NCBI GenBank assembly: GCA_009921245.1
Contig: RFXW01000002.1
Span: 1 to 44,967, forward strand
DNA: 44,967 nucleotides
Source: Candidatus Fonsibacter lacus
Lineage (GTDB): Bacteria > Pseudomonadota > Gammaproteobacteria > Burkholderiales > Burkholderiaceae_C
Direction of reading: 5' to 3'
Shown: positions 23,918 to 33,722 of the stretch, piece after piece
How positions within the stretch are numbered: the first letter of the stretch is position 1
Layout of the letters: each line of letters begins with the position of its first letter
Made by a program: the position numbers and the translations under genes
Notes under the pieces: model-generated
Databases searched by the model: none
Told to the model about the DNA's origin: nothing
The model's input: only the letters and a program-made list of their open reading frames with translations

Positions 23918-25254
23918 CCATGCGTGGCCTGGCCGTACAGGGCGCCGCCCGAGGCCGCAAAGCGCTGGTGAAACGTCACCGGGGTGCTGCGCAGCATGTG
24001 GTGGGGTTGCGGCTGCCAGCGCAGGCCGCAGCGCTGTAGCAAGCGCATGGTATGGGTTTCGCATTGGTGCCAGTCCTCCTCTTGCCAGTCGCTGCTGTCG
24101 CCACGCGCCGGCGCGTTCACCAAAACCAGCATGCGCTCGGCCTGTTCAGCGGCGGGGTCGCGTCCCACGCCACGATCTTGTGCACACAGGTAAACCGTGG
24201 GTTTGGGCGGCAGCCGCCCGGCGCCAAATATGGCATCGAACTCGCTGGCGTAGTCGTCGTCAAAAAACACATTGTGTCGGTCCATGGCCACGCCGGCTGT
24301 GGCGGTGTGCACCGCCCACGTGACCGCCGACAGTGACCGAGGCGGCGGCGTGGCCGCCACCGCGCCTTGCACTGCCTCGCCCAGCAGGCGCTCGCGCAGT
24401 GCGTTGGGGTCGCCGTTAAACACCACCGCGTCGGCGCGCAGATGGCTGCCGTCTTGCAAAATCACGCCACTCACACGGCCTGCGCTCAGCTCAATACGCT
24501 CTACCGCTGTGCCGCAGCGCAGCTCGGCCCCTTGCGATTGGGCCAAAGTGGCCAATGCCTGCGCCAGTGCCCCCATGCCGCCTTGCACCGCCCACACGCC
24601 TTGCATCTCCACGTCGGCAATCAGCATCAGCGTGGCTGGCGCGTGCCACGGCGACGAGCCGCAGTAGGTCGCGTAGCGGCCAAAGAGTTGCTGCAATTTG
24701 GGGTGCTGCAGTTGGCGTTGCAAGCTGCTCATGAGGCTGCGCATCGGGCCGATGCGGGTGAGGGTGCTCAAGCCTTGCCAGCCCAGCGCTTGGGTGAGCT
24801 GCGCCATGCTGGGCGCCGGTGCCCGAATGTAAGGTTCTTCCAGTGCTTGATACACCTGGGTTGCGGTGCGGCAAAAGGCGGCAAAGCGCCGACCCTCGGC
24901 GGCGCCGGCAAAGCGGGCCACCGCGTCTTGGCTGGCCTGGCGGTCGGCAAACAAATCGAGCGCGCTGCCATCGCTCCAAAAGTGGCGCGCCAACACCGCC
25001 AGCGGCTCCAGGGTGACGGCATTGTCCAGTCGTTGCCCGCAGCGTGCAAACAAACCGTCAAACACCCAGCGCATGGTCATTACGGTGGGGCCGGCATCAA
25101 TGGCCGCGCCATCCACTTCAAGCGTGCGCATTTTGCCGCCCACGGCGGCGGCGCTTTCGCACAACGTGACGCGCATGCCTTGGTGGGCAAGCTCGGCGGC
25201 ACAGGCCAAGCCCGCCACACCGGCACCCACCACCACCACGTGTGGCTCAGGCAT
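23716..25254 (-). CDS. crtD: Methoxyneurosporene / hydroxyneurosporene 3,4-desaturase
   Basis: CrtD, 512 aa, belongs to the CrtI-type FAD desaturases and introduces the C3,4 double bond after CrtC. The N-terminal VVVVGAGVAGLACAAEL and the C-terminal YLAGGSVHPGPGVPMAALSG motifs are clear. Position in crtA-crtD-crtC and similarity distinguish it from CrtI. ATG 25254 overlaps the crtA stop; the TTG at 25263 used in the track adds only three residues. Its 3' part overlaps the presumed crtC start. Confidence 0.93.
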   Translation of the reverse strand: MPEPHVVVVGAGVAGLACAAELAHQGMRVTLCESAAAVGGKMRTLEVDGAAIDAGPTVMTMRWVFDGLFARCGQRLDNAVTLEPLAVLARHFWSDGSALDLFADRQASQDAVARFAGAAEGRRFAAFCRTATQVYQALEEPYIRAPAPSMAQLTQALGWQGLSTLTRIGPMRSLMSSLQRQLQHPKLQQLFGRYATYCGSSPWHAPATLMLIADVEMQGVWAVQGGMGALAQALATLAQSQGAELRCGTAVERIELSAGRVSGVILQDGSHLRADAVVFNGDPNALRERLLGEAVQGAVAATPPPRSLSAVTWAVHTATAGVAMDRHNVFFDDDYASEFDAIFGAGRLPPKPTVYLCAQDRGVGRDPAAEQAERMLVLVNAPARGDSSDWQEEDWHQCETHTMRLLQRCGLRWQPQPHHMLRSTPVTFHQRFAASGGALYGQATHGWMAAFARPGAQSMVPGLYLAGGSVHPGPGVPMAALSGHQAAVAVMANRALTKRFHPAATSGGTLTH

Positions 25255-25945
25255 GGGCCGCAATGGGGCCGCGCCACACCCCGCGCTGACTCAGCAGACT
25301 CAGCCGCACAAACAACGACTCAGAAAAGAAATCGTTTTTATAGGCCGCTGCTGCGGCCCGCTGGTGGGCGCCGTCTTGGGCGTAATCGGTCATGGCTTGG
25401 GCGTCACGCCACAAACTGAAGGTGCATTGGCGCACCAACGGTGCCTCGCCCAGCCCCATGGCCAATAAACAGCCGTCGCTGGCTTGCAAGTCTTCTTGCG
25501 CCGCCGGTGCATGACGCCAAAACGCCATGGCCTTGGCGGGGCGAATGCTGGCGCGCGTTAACACCGCCATGGGCATGGCCTGACGGGTGAGGGGGGCGGC
25601 GTAGCTGGGCGCAGCCGATGGCTGCCAAGCGTGTCCATCCCAACTGCCACGTGCCGATTGAATCGCCATGATGCCTGCCCACCACTGTCTGGCGCGCTGC
25701 TGATAGCCTTGCGCCAAGTCGCTCTCAAGCAGGGCTTGGGCTTGTCCTTGGTTGGGGACCATGGCCACCAAACCTTGGTGGGTGGCGCTGGGGCGCAGCG
25801 TAAAGCCGCCGTCGTGTCCGCTACCCATCACCTTGGCAAAGGTGGCGCCGGCTTGCTCGCGCCATACGCCGCCGCCGCGCATCAGGCGTCGCCAGCCCCA
25901 ACTTTGGTGATGCGGATGAAAATCCACCAACAACACCACGACCAC
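25247..25945 (-). CDS. crtA: Spheroidene monooxygenase
   Basis: CrtA, a haem-containing monooxygenase that converts spheroidene to the ketocarotenoid spheroidenone with O2. Family features are FAKVMGSGHDGGFTLRP, IRPAKAMAFWRHAP and the Trp-rich TFSLWRDAQAMTDYA. No ATG lies near the expected N-terminus. Candidates are GTG 25945 (VVVVLLVDFHPHH), giving 232 aa, and TTG 25996, one base after the pufC stop, giving 249 aa. I list the GTG. It links the puf genes to crtD-crtC, as in Rubrivivax pufBALMC-crtADC. Confidence 0.9.
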   Translation of the reverse strand: MVVVLLVDFHPHHQSWGWRRLMRGGGVWREQAGATFAKVMGSGHDGGFTLRPSATHQGLVAMVPNQGQAQALLESDLAQGYQQRARQWWAGIMAIQSARGSWDGHAWQPSAAPSYAAPLTRQAMPMAVLTRASIRPAKAMAFWRHAPAAQEDLQASDGCLLAMGLGEAPLVRQCTFSLWRDAQAMTDYAQDGAHQRAAAAAYKNDFFSESLFVRLSLLSQRGVWRGPIAAHA

Positions 25946-25997
25946 CCCGGACAGGGCACCGTCGCCGGGCTCTGCGGGGGTGGGTCGTTCGGTCAAG

Positions 25998-27023
25998 TTA
26001 CTTGGCTCCGCTGGCCAGCGAGGGGTAGTCCTTAAGCATGGAAGCACCCAGCAGCGGCTTGTTCACGCCTTGGTGGCAGGTGGCGCAATTGACCTTGGCC
26101 AAGTCACCCAAAACGCCTTTGCGATTGGCGGGAAACACCTCGGTCAACGGCGTGATGTATTCGTTGTTCACATCACGTGCCATACGAATGCCGTGCCATG
26201 CCTTGACGCGTTGTGGGGGGACATCGTCCCAGCTGGAGAAGGCGCGCGAGTTGTGGCAGTAGGTGCAGTTCACCCCAAGCGAGGCCGACATGTGCACCAT
26301 CAAGCCGTAAGTCCACTCGGTTTGCTTGATCGAGCTGCGGTTACCCGTGGGCAAAGCCGTGGTGCCATTGACTCGAATGGCGTGGTCGCCCAGCAAAAAC
26401 GGTGTAAACGGATCGTTGGGCAATGAGGCCAGCTTGACACTGGCGGCCGGGCTGTTTTGTCCAGCCTTGTCGCCAATGAAGTTCGCGCCCTTGGGCTCGT
26501 GGTCGGCCTTAAACCACACCTCGGCCGGCACCGCTTGGCCGCGGTGGCAGGTGTAGCAGGTTACCCCGGTATCGGCGACGTGCGTTTTCCAGTTGGCGTT
26601 GATGTTTTGTGTCATTTCAATCATGCGCCGCGACACCACCTTGGTGTACTTGCTGTCGTCGGCCAAATTCGCCGGGTTATGACAGTAGTTGCAACCCTCT
26701 TGCGGTGCAATCCAGCTGGTAATGGCCACCATCAAGCGCGTGAATTGACCCACGCTTAAGTCACCAAGCACCTGCACGTTTTGATAAATCTCCGAGGCCT
26801 TGGGACCCGCCGCCGGTGCCATAGGCGTGGCCATGGGCACGGTGTTGGCTGCTGCGCGGTCGTCCAGCGTGCGCGGGTTCACCACCTGCACCATGCCGGT
26901 GCCGCGGTAGCCGCTTTGCTCGCTTTGCATGGGGGGGCGCTCGCACGCGGCCAGCGTCACCAACGAGGCCAACGCCGCGAGCTTGGCGCCCCGCGTTAAC
27001 CAAAGTTTGGATGAATGCAACAT
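25998..27023 (-). CDS. pufC: Reaction centre tetrahaem cytochrome c subunit
   Basis: PufC, 341 aa, re-reduces the photo-oxidised special pair. It has a lipoprotein signal peptide with lipobox LAAC (Cys27) and four CxxCH haem sites: CNYCH (111-115), CYTCH (156-160), CTYCH (253-257) and CATCH (313-317). The mature protein is therefore anchored by lipid on the periplasmic face of the L/M core. All four haems need covalent attachment, which connects it functionally to the nearby ccm operon. It follows pufM by 2 nt. Confidence 0.97.
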   Translation of the reverse strand: MLHSSKLWLTRGAKLAALASLVTLAACERPPMQSEQSGYRGTGMVQVVNPRTLDDRAAANTVPMATPMAPAAGPKASEIYQNVQVLGDLSVGQFTRLMVAITSWIAPQEGCNYCHNPANLADDSKYTKVVSRRMIEMTQNINANWKTHVADTGVTCYTCHRGQAVPAEVWFKADHEPKGANFIGDKAGQNSPAASVKLASLPNDPFTPFLLGDHAIRVNGTTALPTGNRSSIKQTEWTYGLMVHMSASLGVNCTYCHNSRAFSSWDDVPPQRVKAWHGIRMARDVNNEYITPLTEVFPANRKGVLGDLAKVNCATCHQGVNKPLLGASMLKDYPSLASGAK

Positions 27024-27025
27024 GT

Positions 27026-28000
27026 TCAGCCTCCTGAGCTAAGCGCGGGGTCGACCGCAGCGGGGAATACGTCGGGGTAGGGTGGCGCCACACCGTGCTT
27101 GATGGCCCACAGGTACCAGTTGTCTACCACCGTGCCGGTAAGCAAGATGCCAATGCCGCCGGTGATGGGGCACAACACCGCAAACCACCACGCCCAACGG
27201 TGAATCGATTCCATGGTGGCGTTAAAGCCCATGGTCCAGCGCCAGAACAAACCAGCGCGTTCACTGGCGGTGCCACGGTCAATGATTTGCTCAATCTCAC
27301 GCTCACCGCCGAACCGCGTGACCGCCAAAATGGTGGCGCCGTGCATGGCAAACAGCAGCGTGGCACCATACAAAAACACGATCGACAAGGCGTGGAACGG
27401 GTTGTAAAACAAGTTGCCGTAGCGCAGCGAGAACGCCGCGGTCCAGTCCAGGTGGGGGAAGATGCCGTACGGCACGCCCTCGCTCCAAGAACCCATCAGA
27501 ATGGGGCGGAACAAGCCCAAGCACAGGTACAGCCATAGCGCCGCGGCAAATGCCCACGCCACGTGCGTGCCCATGCCCAGCGCGCGGGCGCGGCGGTAGG
27601 TGCGAGCCCACCAAAACGCCAGCGACGCGGTTAAAAACAGGCCGACAATCAAATGCCACCCGCCTTGATTCAGCGGTGGAATCTCCAGCCCATAGGTGGG
27701 CGGTGGCGGCTCAAGCGAGAGCCAAAACAACTGCCGCACAAACTGAATCGGGTCCCAGCCCACCGAGGCCAGCATGTTCATGCCGATCAAAGTAAAGGCA
27801 AACACGCCCAGTATCAGCGAGGCCAGGCCCAGACCACCCAAATAAATTGGGCCGATTTGGGCGTTGCCCAACTTGCCTAGCCAGTACGACACCCAGGGCT
27901 GCTTGCCGGTGCGCGGGCTGTTGCCCGGCCCCAGCGGCACGCCGTCGTGCAACGGGCCAGTGGCCTGCACGGTGGTGAACAAATTTTGGTATTGCGCCAT
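27026..28000 (-). CDS. pufM: Photosynthetic reaction centre M subunit
   Basis: PufM, 324 aa, with five membrane helices. It forms the core heterodimer with PufL and carries QA and half of the special pair. Conserved stretches include [13 protein letters not shown], the cofactor-binding [22 protein letters not shown] and the iron/quinone region [17 protein letters not shown]. It is complete, 19 nt after pufL. Confidence 0.98.
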   Translation of the reverse strand: MAQYQNLFTTVQATGPLHDGVPLGPGNSPRTGKQPWVSYWLGKLGNAQIGPIYLGGLGLASLILGVFAFTLIGMNMLASVGWDPIQFVRQLFWLSLEPPPPTYGLEIPPLNQGGWHLIVGLFLTASLAFWWARTYRRARALGMGTHVAWAFAAALWLYLCLGLFRPILMGSWSEGVPYGIFPHLDWTAAFSLRYGNLFYNPFHALSIVFLYGATLLFAMHGATILAVTRFGGEREIEQIIDRGTASERAGLFWRWTMGFNATMESIHRWAWWFAVLCPITGGIGILLTGTVVDNWYLWAIKHGVAPPYPDVFPAAVDPALSSGG

Positions 28001-28019
28001 GATGTGCTCTCCTACAGGC

Positions 28020-28859
28020 TTAGCTCAAAGGCCATTGCGACCAAATGGGCAGGTTCAGCCACCAGCTCCACCACTCGGGCCAGCCCAAGCTCCAAAACGG
28101 ACCGCTGATGACGATACAAAGCGCGCTAAAGAGCACCGCTGCCAAAGCCAAGAACAGGCCCAAGCGGTGAATCCCCAACGTGCCGATGGAATAACCAATG
28201 AAGTCACGGAAGAACGTGTCCTCGTGCTCAGGTGTTTTCACTTCAGTCCCTGGCGCTGGGTTGGTGGCCGACAAAATCAGCGAACCGTGCAGCGACAGCG
28301 CAAACACCGTGGCAAAGAAAAAACTTACCGCCAGCATGTGGGCCGGGTTGTAGTGAAAGTGCAGGTACTGGTAGCCCACGTTGGAGACCCAGTCGAGGTG
28401 GCTAAAAATGCCGTAAGGAAAGCCGTGCCCCCAGGCACCCATCAGCACCGGTCGCACCACCACCAGCGTGACGTAGGCCAAAATGGCCACGCCAAACGCA
28501 AACGGCACGTGGTATCCCATGCCGAGCTTGCGGCAGATTTCTACCTCACGCAGCAGCCACGAGCCAAACGCGCCGATGGCGCACACCGTGATCAGCTGCC
28601 ACAAGCCGCCTTCCATAAGCGGTGCCAGCGCCAAGCCATACGATAAATCGGGCGGCGCGATATTGATTTGCCACAGGTTCCAGGTTGGCCCCTGCGAGGC
28701 GCCCCACAAAATCAGTGCGGTGCCTAAAAACGTAAAAAATGCCGTGGTGACCCCAAAAAATCCAACATAAAACGGGCCAACCCAAAAGTCAAACAGGTCC
28801 CCGCCCAACAGCGTGCCACCTCGCACCCGGTATTTCTTTTCAAAGCTGAGCATGGCCAT
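28020..28859 (-). CDS. pufL: Photosynthetic reaction centre L subunit
   Basis: PufL, 279 aa, five membrane helices, partner of PufM and site of QB. The N-terminus [20 protein letters not shown] and the stretches [15 protein letters not shown] and [22 protein letters not shown] are typical. ATG 28859 is preceded by AGGAGG at an 8-nt spacing. A hairpin separates it from pufA. Confidence 0.98.
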   Translation of the reverse strand: MAMLSFEKKYRVRGGTLLGGDLFDFWVGPFYVGFFGVTTAFFTFLGTALILWGASQGPTWNLWQINIAPPDLSYGLALAPLMEGGLWQLITVCAIGAFGSWLLREVEICRKLGMGYHVPFAFGVAILAYVTLVVVRPVLMGAWGHGFPYGIFSHLDWVSNVGYQYLHFHYNPAHMLAVSFFFATVFALSLHGSLILSATNPAPGTEVKTPEHEDTFFRDFIGYSIGTLGIHRLGLFLALAAVLFSALCIVISGPFWSLGWPEWWSWWLNLPIWSQWPLS

Positions 28860-28898
28860 TGCGAGGCCCTCCTGCGTCGAGTGAATTGCTGGTTATGA

Positions 28899-28939
28899 GC
28901 AGGCGCTGCACACAACCTATGGCTGAGCACAACGCCTGC
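28899..28939 (-). other. Intercistronic stem-loop between pufA and pufL
   Basis: In the puf mRNA GCAGGCG pairs with CGCCTGC across a 27-nt interval, with an inner TGC/GCA pair extending the stem. No T-run follows. Hairpins at this place in Rhodobacter protect the upstream pufBA segment from decay and set the antenna-to-reaction-centre ratio; the same role is inferred here. Confidence 0.6.
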
Positions 28940-28952
28940 GTTTGCATCGTTC

Positions 28953-29153
28953 TTAAGCCTTGCGGGCCGGAGTGACCGCGGGCAACGGGCTGTACTGCGC
29001 CGATGCTGACGCGGCCGCTTTCGGGCCGTCGAGCCAATTGAACTTGTTGGTGCTCAGCAAGATGAGATGAATCATCGCTGCCAGACCGAACAGGAAGATT
29101 CCCTGCACAACCATGGCTCTGAGCGGGTCGTAAAGACGCCAGATTCTCCACAT
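28953..29153 (-). CDS. pufA: LH1 antenna alpha polypeptide
   Basis: A 66-aa antenna alpha chain starting [20 protein letters not shown]. His29 in [11 protein letters not shown] is the expected bacteriochlorophyll ligand of the single membrane helix. ATG 29153 follows AGGAGA. The C-terminal tail after NKFNWLDG is Ala/Ser-rich. Normally pufA directly follows pufB; here a 74-codon gene lies between them. Confidence 0.95.
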   Translation of the reverse strand: MWRIWRLYDPLRAMVVQGIFLFGLAAMIHLILLSTNKFNWLDGPKAAASASAQYSPLPAVTPARKA

Positions 29154-29164
29154 AGTGGTTTCTC

Positions 29165-29389
29165 CTAAATGATGTGGGACATGAAGGTATAAACCGCTGC
29201 CTTTACGCCGCCCAACATACCGTTGGCATGTTCGGCGCCAGGTAGCCAGTCTCGCCAGTGCATGCCGGCAACTTGACCGAGCAATGCAACCGACAGCACC
29301 AGCACAAAGCAGGGCGCAAAAATTAACCACGAAGCAAGCTTGTCGTTTGCACGTGGGGCCTTATGCGTAACCAAAGACGTAGCGGGCAT
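29165..29389 (-). CDS. Small single-helix membrane protein between pufB and pufA, unidentified
   Basis: A 74-aa protein, [20 protein letters not shown]..., with a basic N-terminus, one hydrophobic helix (about residues 21-42, [20 protein letters not shown]), HWRDWLPG just after it and a short C-terminal segment ending [11 protein letters not shown] 29389 has a near-perfect Shine-Dalgarno (AAGGAGG), and the gene fits tightly between pufB (29 nt) and pufA (11 nt), so it is very likely translated. It lacks the AxxxH antenna pattern. PufQ of Rhodobacter has the same length and topology (one N-proximal helix, amphipathic tail) but lies upstream of pufB. I see only weak resemblance and do not assign it. 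An LH1 assembly or structural role is inferred from position alone. Confidence 0.75.
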   Translation of the reverse strand: MPATSLVTHKAPRANDKLASWLIFAPCFVLVLSVALLGQVAGMHWRDWLPGAEHANGMLGGVKAAVYTFMSHII

Positions 29390-29418
29390 GGTTAAACCTC
29401 CTTGCAACACGAAGCTAC

Positions 29419-29562
29419 TTAGAACCAGGGCCGCCAAGCCCAGACCAGCAGGTGCGCGATCACGGCAACAGCCGTAAACGCCACGGTCCCCTGTATCCAG
29501 TATTGGTGGAACTCCTGAGCCTCATCGTCGGTCAGGCCGGAAATCGAAGTCCGAGTTGACAT
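29419..29562 (-). CDS. pufB: LH1 antenna beta polypeptide
   Basis: A 47-aa antenna beta chain. It has the family signature [15 protein letters not shown], then a membrane helix with bacteriochlorophyll ligand His37 ([16 protein letters not shown]). The longer frame in the track (to 29751) is upstream sequence; ATG 29562 follows AAGGAG. It is the first puf gene, 148 nt after bchZ. Confidence 0.96.
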   Translation of the reverse strand: MSTRTSISGLTDDEAQEFHQYWIQGTVAFTAVAVIAHLLVWAWRPWF

Positions 29563-29658
29563 ACGAACGCTCCTTCTCAAATGGCCTTGCGGCCGATGCT
29601 GCGCACGGCCCGCGCAGCGTGGGCAGTTCTGGCCGAGCACCAGAACGTGGGGTTGGGC

Positions 29659-29682
29659 CGCCGCGCGCGTTGTCGCGCGGCG
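29659..29682 (-). other. GC-rich stem-loop between bchZ and pufB
   Basis: A perfect 9-bp inverted repeat (CGCCGCGCG / CGCGCGGCG) with a 6-nt loop lies in the 148-nt space between bchZ and pufB. No U-run follows, so it is more likely an mRNA processing or stability element at the 5' side of the puf segment than a terminator. Confidence 0.5.
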
Positions 29683-29710
29683 TGCACCACAATGAAAGAG
29701 GTCAGGGCGG

Positions 29711-31180
29711 TCACGCGGGCTCTCCCAGTCCCAGCGTATGACCGGCTTCATCTACGTGATTGGCCAGCACCGCCTCGGTGCCTTGCGCGCGCGCACGTTG
29801 TTCGGCGTCGTCGCGCAGCCGCTTGGCGGTAGAAATTTGCACCAGCACCGGCTGGTTGGCCACCAGTCGCGCCAACAAGGCTTGTGCCGCTTGGTCCCAT
29901 GCCAAGGGCGCTTGCGCATCGGCGCGTGCCGGGGTGGCTTGGGCCTGGGCGTCCATGCTGGTGCCCAGTGGCAAGATATGGAACAGCGCATCAAACAACG
30001 CGTTGCACACTTCTTGCAGCACATAGGTGGCGCCGGCGTAGCCCATAAATGGGGTGCCGGTGGCGCGCCGAATAATGGCGCCTGGAAACGAGGCCGGAAT
30101 AAACGTGGCGCGCATGGCGCCACCTTGCGCGGCTTCGGCCAGGTACATGCGTTCGTTGTAGCTGCCAAACAAAATCAATGGGGTTTGCTTATGCACCAGT
30201 TCGCGCACTTGAGCGTTGTCGGTTTTGGCGCCGGCGTGGCGCGACACCGCAAAGCGGCACGGCAAACCCAAGTCGTCTTGCAGCAAGGCGCGTAAGCCTC
30301 GGGTGTAGGTGTCGCTGGCGACCACCGCAAAACTGGCGGTGGCAAAAAAATCTTGCGTAACCGAGCGCCACAAATCCCACAAGGGCTTGAGCGTGGTGTG
30401 GCGTTCGCGTTCAATGAATGGCTCGGCGTCGAGTTCGAGCAACTCGGCGAGTTTGCGCAAAAAAGCCGTGGTGTTGTGCAAGCCCATGGGGGCTTGCAGG
30501 TAGGGCCTATCCAAGGCCTCACACAGCAGCCGACCGAATTCACGGTACATGCAAATGTTGACGTCGGCTTGGCTGAGTTGCGGGATGTCTTCGAGGTGGC
30601 TACCCAGCGGAAACACCATGTTGATTTCTGCGCCCAAGCCTTCTACCAAGCGGCAGATCTCAGCCACATCCGAGGCGCTGTTGAACACGCCGTAGCTCGG
30701 TCCAATGATGTTCACCCGTGGCTTGTCGCCGGGTTGGCGCACGCGCGGGCTTGGCTTTTTTTCACCGTATTGCTGCCACAGCCACAACAACGCGCGGTTG
30801 GCGCATTGCCATTGGTCTTCGTCAATGGTGCGCGGCAAAAAGCGCATCAGGCCTGTGCCTTCTGGGGTTACGCCGCCACCAATCATTTCGGCAATTGAGC
30901 CGGTTACCACCACCGCCGGTAGGTCGGGGTCCAACGTGCCGTGGGCGCGCTTCATGGCGCCTTCGGTGCCTTCACGGCCCAGTTCTTCTTCGGCCAAACC
31001 CGTCACCACAATCGGCAGCTCGTGTGGGGGCAGACCGTCGGTGTAGTGCAGCACCGAGGTAACGGGTAGGTTTTCGCAACCCACCGGGCCGTCGATCACC
31101 ACTTGCAATCCTTTGACCGCGGTAAACACATACACCGCGCCCCAGTAGCCGCCGGCTCGGTCGTGATCGAGCACCAGCAT
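29711..31180 (-). CDS. bchZ: Chlorophyllide reductase subunit Z
   Basis: BchZ, 489 aa, pairs with BchY in the nitrogenase-like chlorophyllide a oxidoreductase that reduces ring B to the bacteriochlorin level. The cluster ligand Cys35 is in [11 protein letters not shown]. Conserved blocks are [21 protein letters not shown] and [17 protein letters not shown]. The C-terminus extends past the core with [25 protein letters not shown] 31180 overlaps the bchY stop (TGATG). Confidence 0.97.
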   Translation of the reverse strand: MLVLDHDRAGGYWGAVYVFTAVKGLQVVIDGPVGCENLPVTSVLHYTDGLPPHELPIVVTGLAEEELGREGTEGAMKRAHGTLDPDLPAVVVTGSIAEMIGGGVTPEGTGLMRFLPRTIDEDQWQCANRALLWLWQQYGEKKPSPRVRQPGDKPRVNIIGPSYGVFNSASDVAEICRLVEGLGAEINMVFPLGSHLEDIPQLSQADVNICMYREFGRLLCEALDRPYLQAPMGLHNTTAFLRKLAELLELDAEPFIERERHTTLKPLWDLWRSVTQDFFATASFAVVASDTYTRGLRALLQDDLGLPCRFAVSRHAGAKTDNAQVRELVHKQTPLILFGSYNERMYLAEAAQGGAMRATFIPASFPGAIIRRATGTPFMGYAGATYVLQEVCNALFDALFHILPLGTSMDAQAQATPARADAQAPLAWDQAAQALLARLVANQPVLVQISTAKRLRDDAEQRARAQGTEAVLANHVDEAGHTLGLGEPA

Positions 31181-32703
31181 CAGATCATCTCCTCGGCTTT
31201 GCGCCGTTTCGCGGCTTTGTCGCGCAGGCGGCGCTGCTCTTTACGAAACCCGGCGTGCTCGGTCGGTGGGTCGCGCCACACGCCGGCGCCGTCGCCTTGG
31301 CCAACCTCACCAAAAAAGGCACTCATGGTGTCAAAGCGCGCTTGGTTGGCCATGGCGGCTTGCATCACTTGCACCAGCGAGCCCGCACCGGCGGCGCCCA
31401 TCAGCGGCCGCGCCGATATCAGGTTGGTGAAGTAAAGCGAAGGGATGCGCGCTTCTTTGGCCGCTTGCACCACCGGCGTGGTGCCAATCGTGAGCTGCGG
31501 TTGGTAGGCACGCATGGCTTCAAGGTCTTGTTCCAAAGACGCACGAAACTGCACCTGCACGCCGTGTGCTTGCAGCCAAGCGGCGTCGTCGGCGTTGTGC
31601 GCGGTGGCGGGACACGCGCTGCCAACGTAGCGCAAATCGGCGCCCAGTTCCACCAGCAGCCGGCCCACCAGCAGCTCCGAGCCTTCGTAACCGCTGAGCG
31701 TGATACGTCCGTCAAGGCGGGCGCCTTGCTCAATCACTTGGCGCCATGCTTGTTGCGCGGCGTTTTGCGCTGCGCCAACTTGCTTCTTAGCAACACCTAA
31801 GGTTTGGCCCAAATGCGCCAGCCACGCTTGGGTGCCTTCGTGACCCACTGGGGCCGAGCCCACGATCGGCCGACCCGCTTGTTCAAATTCGCGCACGCTG
31901 GCGGTGTAAAACGGGTGAATCGCAGCCACCGCCGCGCAGTCGAGCGCGGCGTACAGTTCGCGCCATTCGCGCGTGGGCACGCTGGCGCCTACGGCCAATT
32001 GCATGGGGGCCAGCATGTGCCCCAACACCACCGGATCCGCCGGAAACATCTCGCCCAGCAAGGTCACCGTGGGCAACGCGGCGCGCCCTTGTTGCGGTGC
32101 CGGTACCGGACCTGCCATCACCTCTTGGCGCGCCACGCGCAACATGGCGGCGGCGAGTACGTCTTTGGCTTCGGCATGGGTCGGTACACCAAAACCGGGT
32201 ACGTCAATGCCAATCACGCGCACGCCGTCGATGTGGGTGGGCAGCAGCTTGAGTGGCACGCCGCTGGCGGTGGGCACGCACAAGTTGATCACCACAATCG
32301 CATCGAGTTTGTCGGGGTCAGCTTGGGCGTACACCGCCTCGCGAATGTCTTCAAACAGCTTGCCCGTGACCAAGGTTTCGCTGTTAAAAGGCACGTAACC
32401 CACGCTGCGTCGCGCGCCGTAAAAGTGTGAGGTAAACGTCAGCCCGTACACGCAGCACGCCGAGCCCGAAAGCAGCGTGGCGGTGCGCTTCATGCGCAGA
32501 CCCACGCGCAGTGAGCCAAATGCCGGACACATGCTTTGCGGTTGGTCGTGCGGGCCTAAGGGATAGTCTTTGGCGTACTGCACCAAATCGGGGTTGTGCG
32601 CTTGCGCTGCTTGCTGCGCGGCGGCGCGTGCGGTGGCGTCGCCATGGCAGCCCTGGCCCGGTGCGTCGGTGCTGGGCGTGATGGCAATGGTGCGCGCGTT
32701 CAT
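31180..32703 (-). CDS. bchY: Chlorophyllide reductase subunit Y
   Basis: BchY, 507 aa. The cluster-binding Cys residues expected for this subunit are in QSMCPAFGS (Cys59), [11 protein letters not shown] (Cys83/84) and NLCVPTASG (Cys142). The track extends the frame to 32925, but those residues shadow bchX; ATG 32703 ([11 protein letters not shown]) is the natural start, 5 nt after bchX. It forms the catalytic YZ heterotetramer fed by BchX. Confidence 0.97.
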   Translation of the reverse strand: MNARTIAITPSTDAPGQGCHGDATARAAAQQAAQAHNPDLVQYAKDYPLGPHDQPQSMCPAFGSLRVGLRMKRTATLLSGSACCVYGLTFTSHFYGARRSVGYVPFNSETLVTGKLFEDIREAVYAQADPDKLDAIVVINLCVPTASGVPLKLLPTHIDGVRVIGIDVPGFGVPTHAEAKDVLAAAMLRVARQEVMAGPVPAPQQGRAALPTVTLLGEMFPADPVVLGHMLAPMQLAVGASVPTREWRELYAALDCAAVAAIHPFYTASVREFEQAGRPIVGSAPVGHEGTQAWLAHLGQTLGVAKKQVGAAQNAAQQAWRQVIEQGARLDGRITLSGYEGSELLVGRLLVELGADLRYVGSACPATAHNADDAAWLQAHGVQVQFRASLEQDLEAMRAYQPQLTIGTTPVVQAAKEARIPSLYFTNLISARPLMGAAGAGSLVQVMQAAMANQARFDTMSAFFGEVGQGDGAGVWRDPPTEHAGFRKEQRRLRDKAAKRRKAEEMI

Positions 32704-32708
32704 GGCAA

Positions 32709-33722
32709 TCAGGCCGCTTGTTGTTCGTAAATGACTTCCAACGAAGGCTTGGTAACCAGCGCCTGGCCCATCATGTCTTCGTCGGTGGCCGGCTGCAGCA
32801 CCACATCGCGCCCTACGCTGTCGCCGCTGAACAAGCCCAGCAACTCGTCTTGCGACAAAGGCTTGGGCTGCTGCGGTGGCGCCACCGCCACTTGGGTGGC
32901 AAGGCCAGCGAATAGGTCGCCCCATTCACCGTCGGGACGGCCAATGATTTCGTAGCTGGCGCTTTTGCGCCGAATGTCTTCGTGCGCTGGAATCGAGGCC
33001 AACACCGGAATGCCCGCGGCATTGGCAAACGCTTGCGCTTCGCCGGTGCCGTCGTCTTTGTTGATCACCAAACCGGCCACGCCTACGTTGCCGCCGAGCT
33101 TGCGAAAATATTCCACTGCCGAACAGACGTTGTTGGCCACGTACAGCGACTGCAAGTCGTTGCTGCCCACCACAATCACTTTCTGGCACATGTCGCGCGC
33201 AATCGGCAGGCCAAAGCCGCCGCAAACCACATCGCCTAAAAAGTCGAGCAGCACGTAGTCAAAGCCCCAATCGTGGAAGCCAAGTTTTTCTAGCGTCTCA
33301 AAGCCGTGAATAATGCCGCGCCCGCCGCAGCCACGGCCAACCTCGGGTCCGCCGAGTTCCATGGCGTACACGCCGTCGCGTTTAAAACACACGTCACCAA
33401 TGGCCACCGGTTCACCGGCCAGTTTTTTACGTGACGAGGTTTCAATGATGGTGGGGCAGGCTTTGCCACCAAACAGCAAACTGGTGGTGTCGCTTTTTGG
33501 GTCGCAACCAATAAGCAAAACCTTTTTGCCTTGCTGCGCCATCATGTAACTCAGGTTGGCCAAGGTAAAGCTTTTGCCAATGCCGCCTTTGCCGTAGATG
33601 GCAATGATTTGCGTTTCTTTGGTCACTTCGCTGGGCTGTATCGGTTGCGGCTCTTGCGCGGCTTCGCGGCGCAAACGCTCCACAAATTTCACCGGTTGGG
33701 CGGTGCCAGGTTTGGCGCTCAT
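32709..33722 (-). CDS. bchX: Chlorophyllide reductase iron protein subunit X
   Basis: BchX, 337 aa, is the NifH/BchL-like ATPase that passes electrons to BchYZ. The P-loop [10 protein letters not shown] is at residues 42-51; the cluster ligands are in VGRGCGGRGI and GDVVCGGFG. It differs from BchL by the longer N- and C-termini and the DPKSDTTSLLFGGKACPT stretch. ATG 33722 overlaps the bchC stop (ATGA); the TTG 33734 of the track adds four residues. Confidence 0.97.
   Translation of the reverse strand: MSAKPGTAQPVKFVERLRREAAQEPQPIQPSEVTKETQIIAIYGKGGIGKSFTLANLSYMMAQQGKKVLLIGCDPKSDTTSLLFGGKACPTIIETSSRKKLAGEPVAIGDVCFKRDGVYAMELGGPEVGRGCGGRGIIHGFETLEKLGFHDWGFDYVLLDFLGDVVCGGFGLPIARDMCQKVIVVGSNDLQSLYVANNVCSAVEYFRKLGGNVGVAGLVINKDDGTGEAQAFANAAGIPVLASIPAHEDIRRKSASYEIIGRPDGEWGDLFAGLATQVAVAPPQQPKPLSQDELLGLFSGDSVGRDVVLQPATDEDMMGQALVTKPSLEVIYEQQAA

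Noticed and set aside
24367-25419. Plus-strand ORF (350 aa) opposite crtD
   Set aside because: It is low-complexity (His, Gln, Ala) and lies wholly antisense to crtD, whose FAD motifs fix the coding strand.
29165-29389. Calling orf74 pufQ or an extra antenna chain
   Set aside because: Length and topology resemble PufQ, but position and sequence do not give a convincing match, and the antenna AxxxH pattern is absent; left unnamed.
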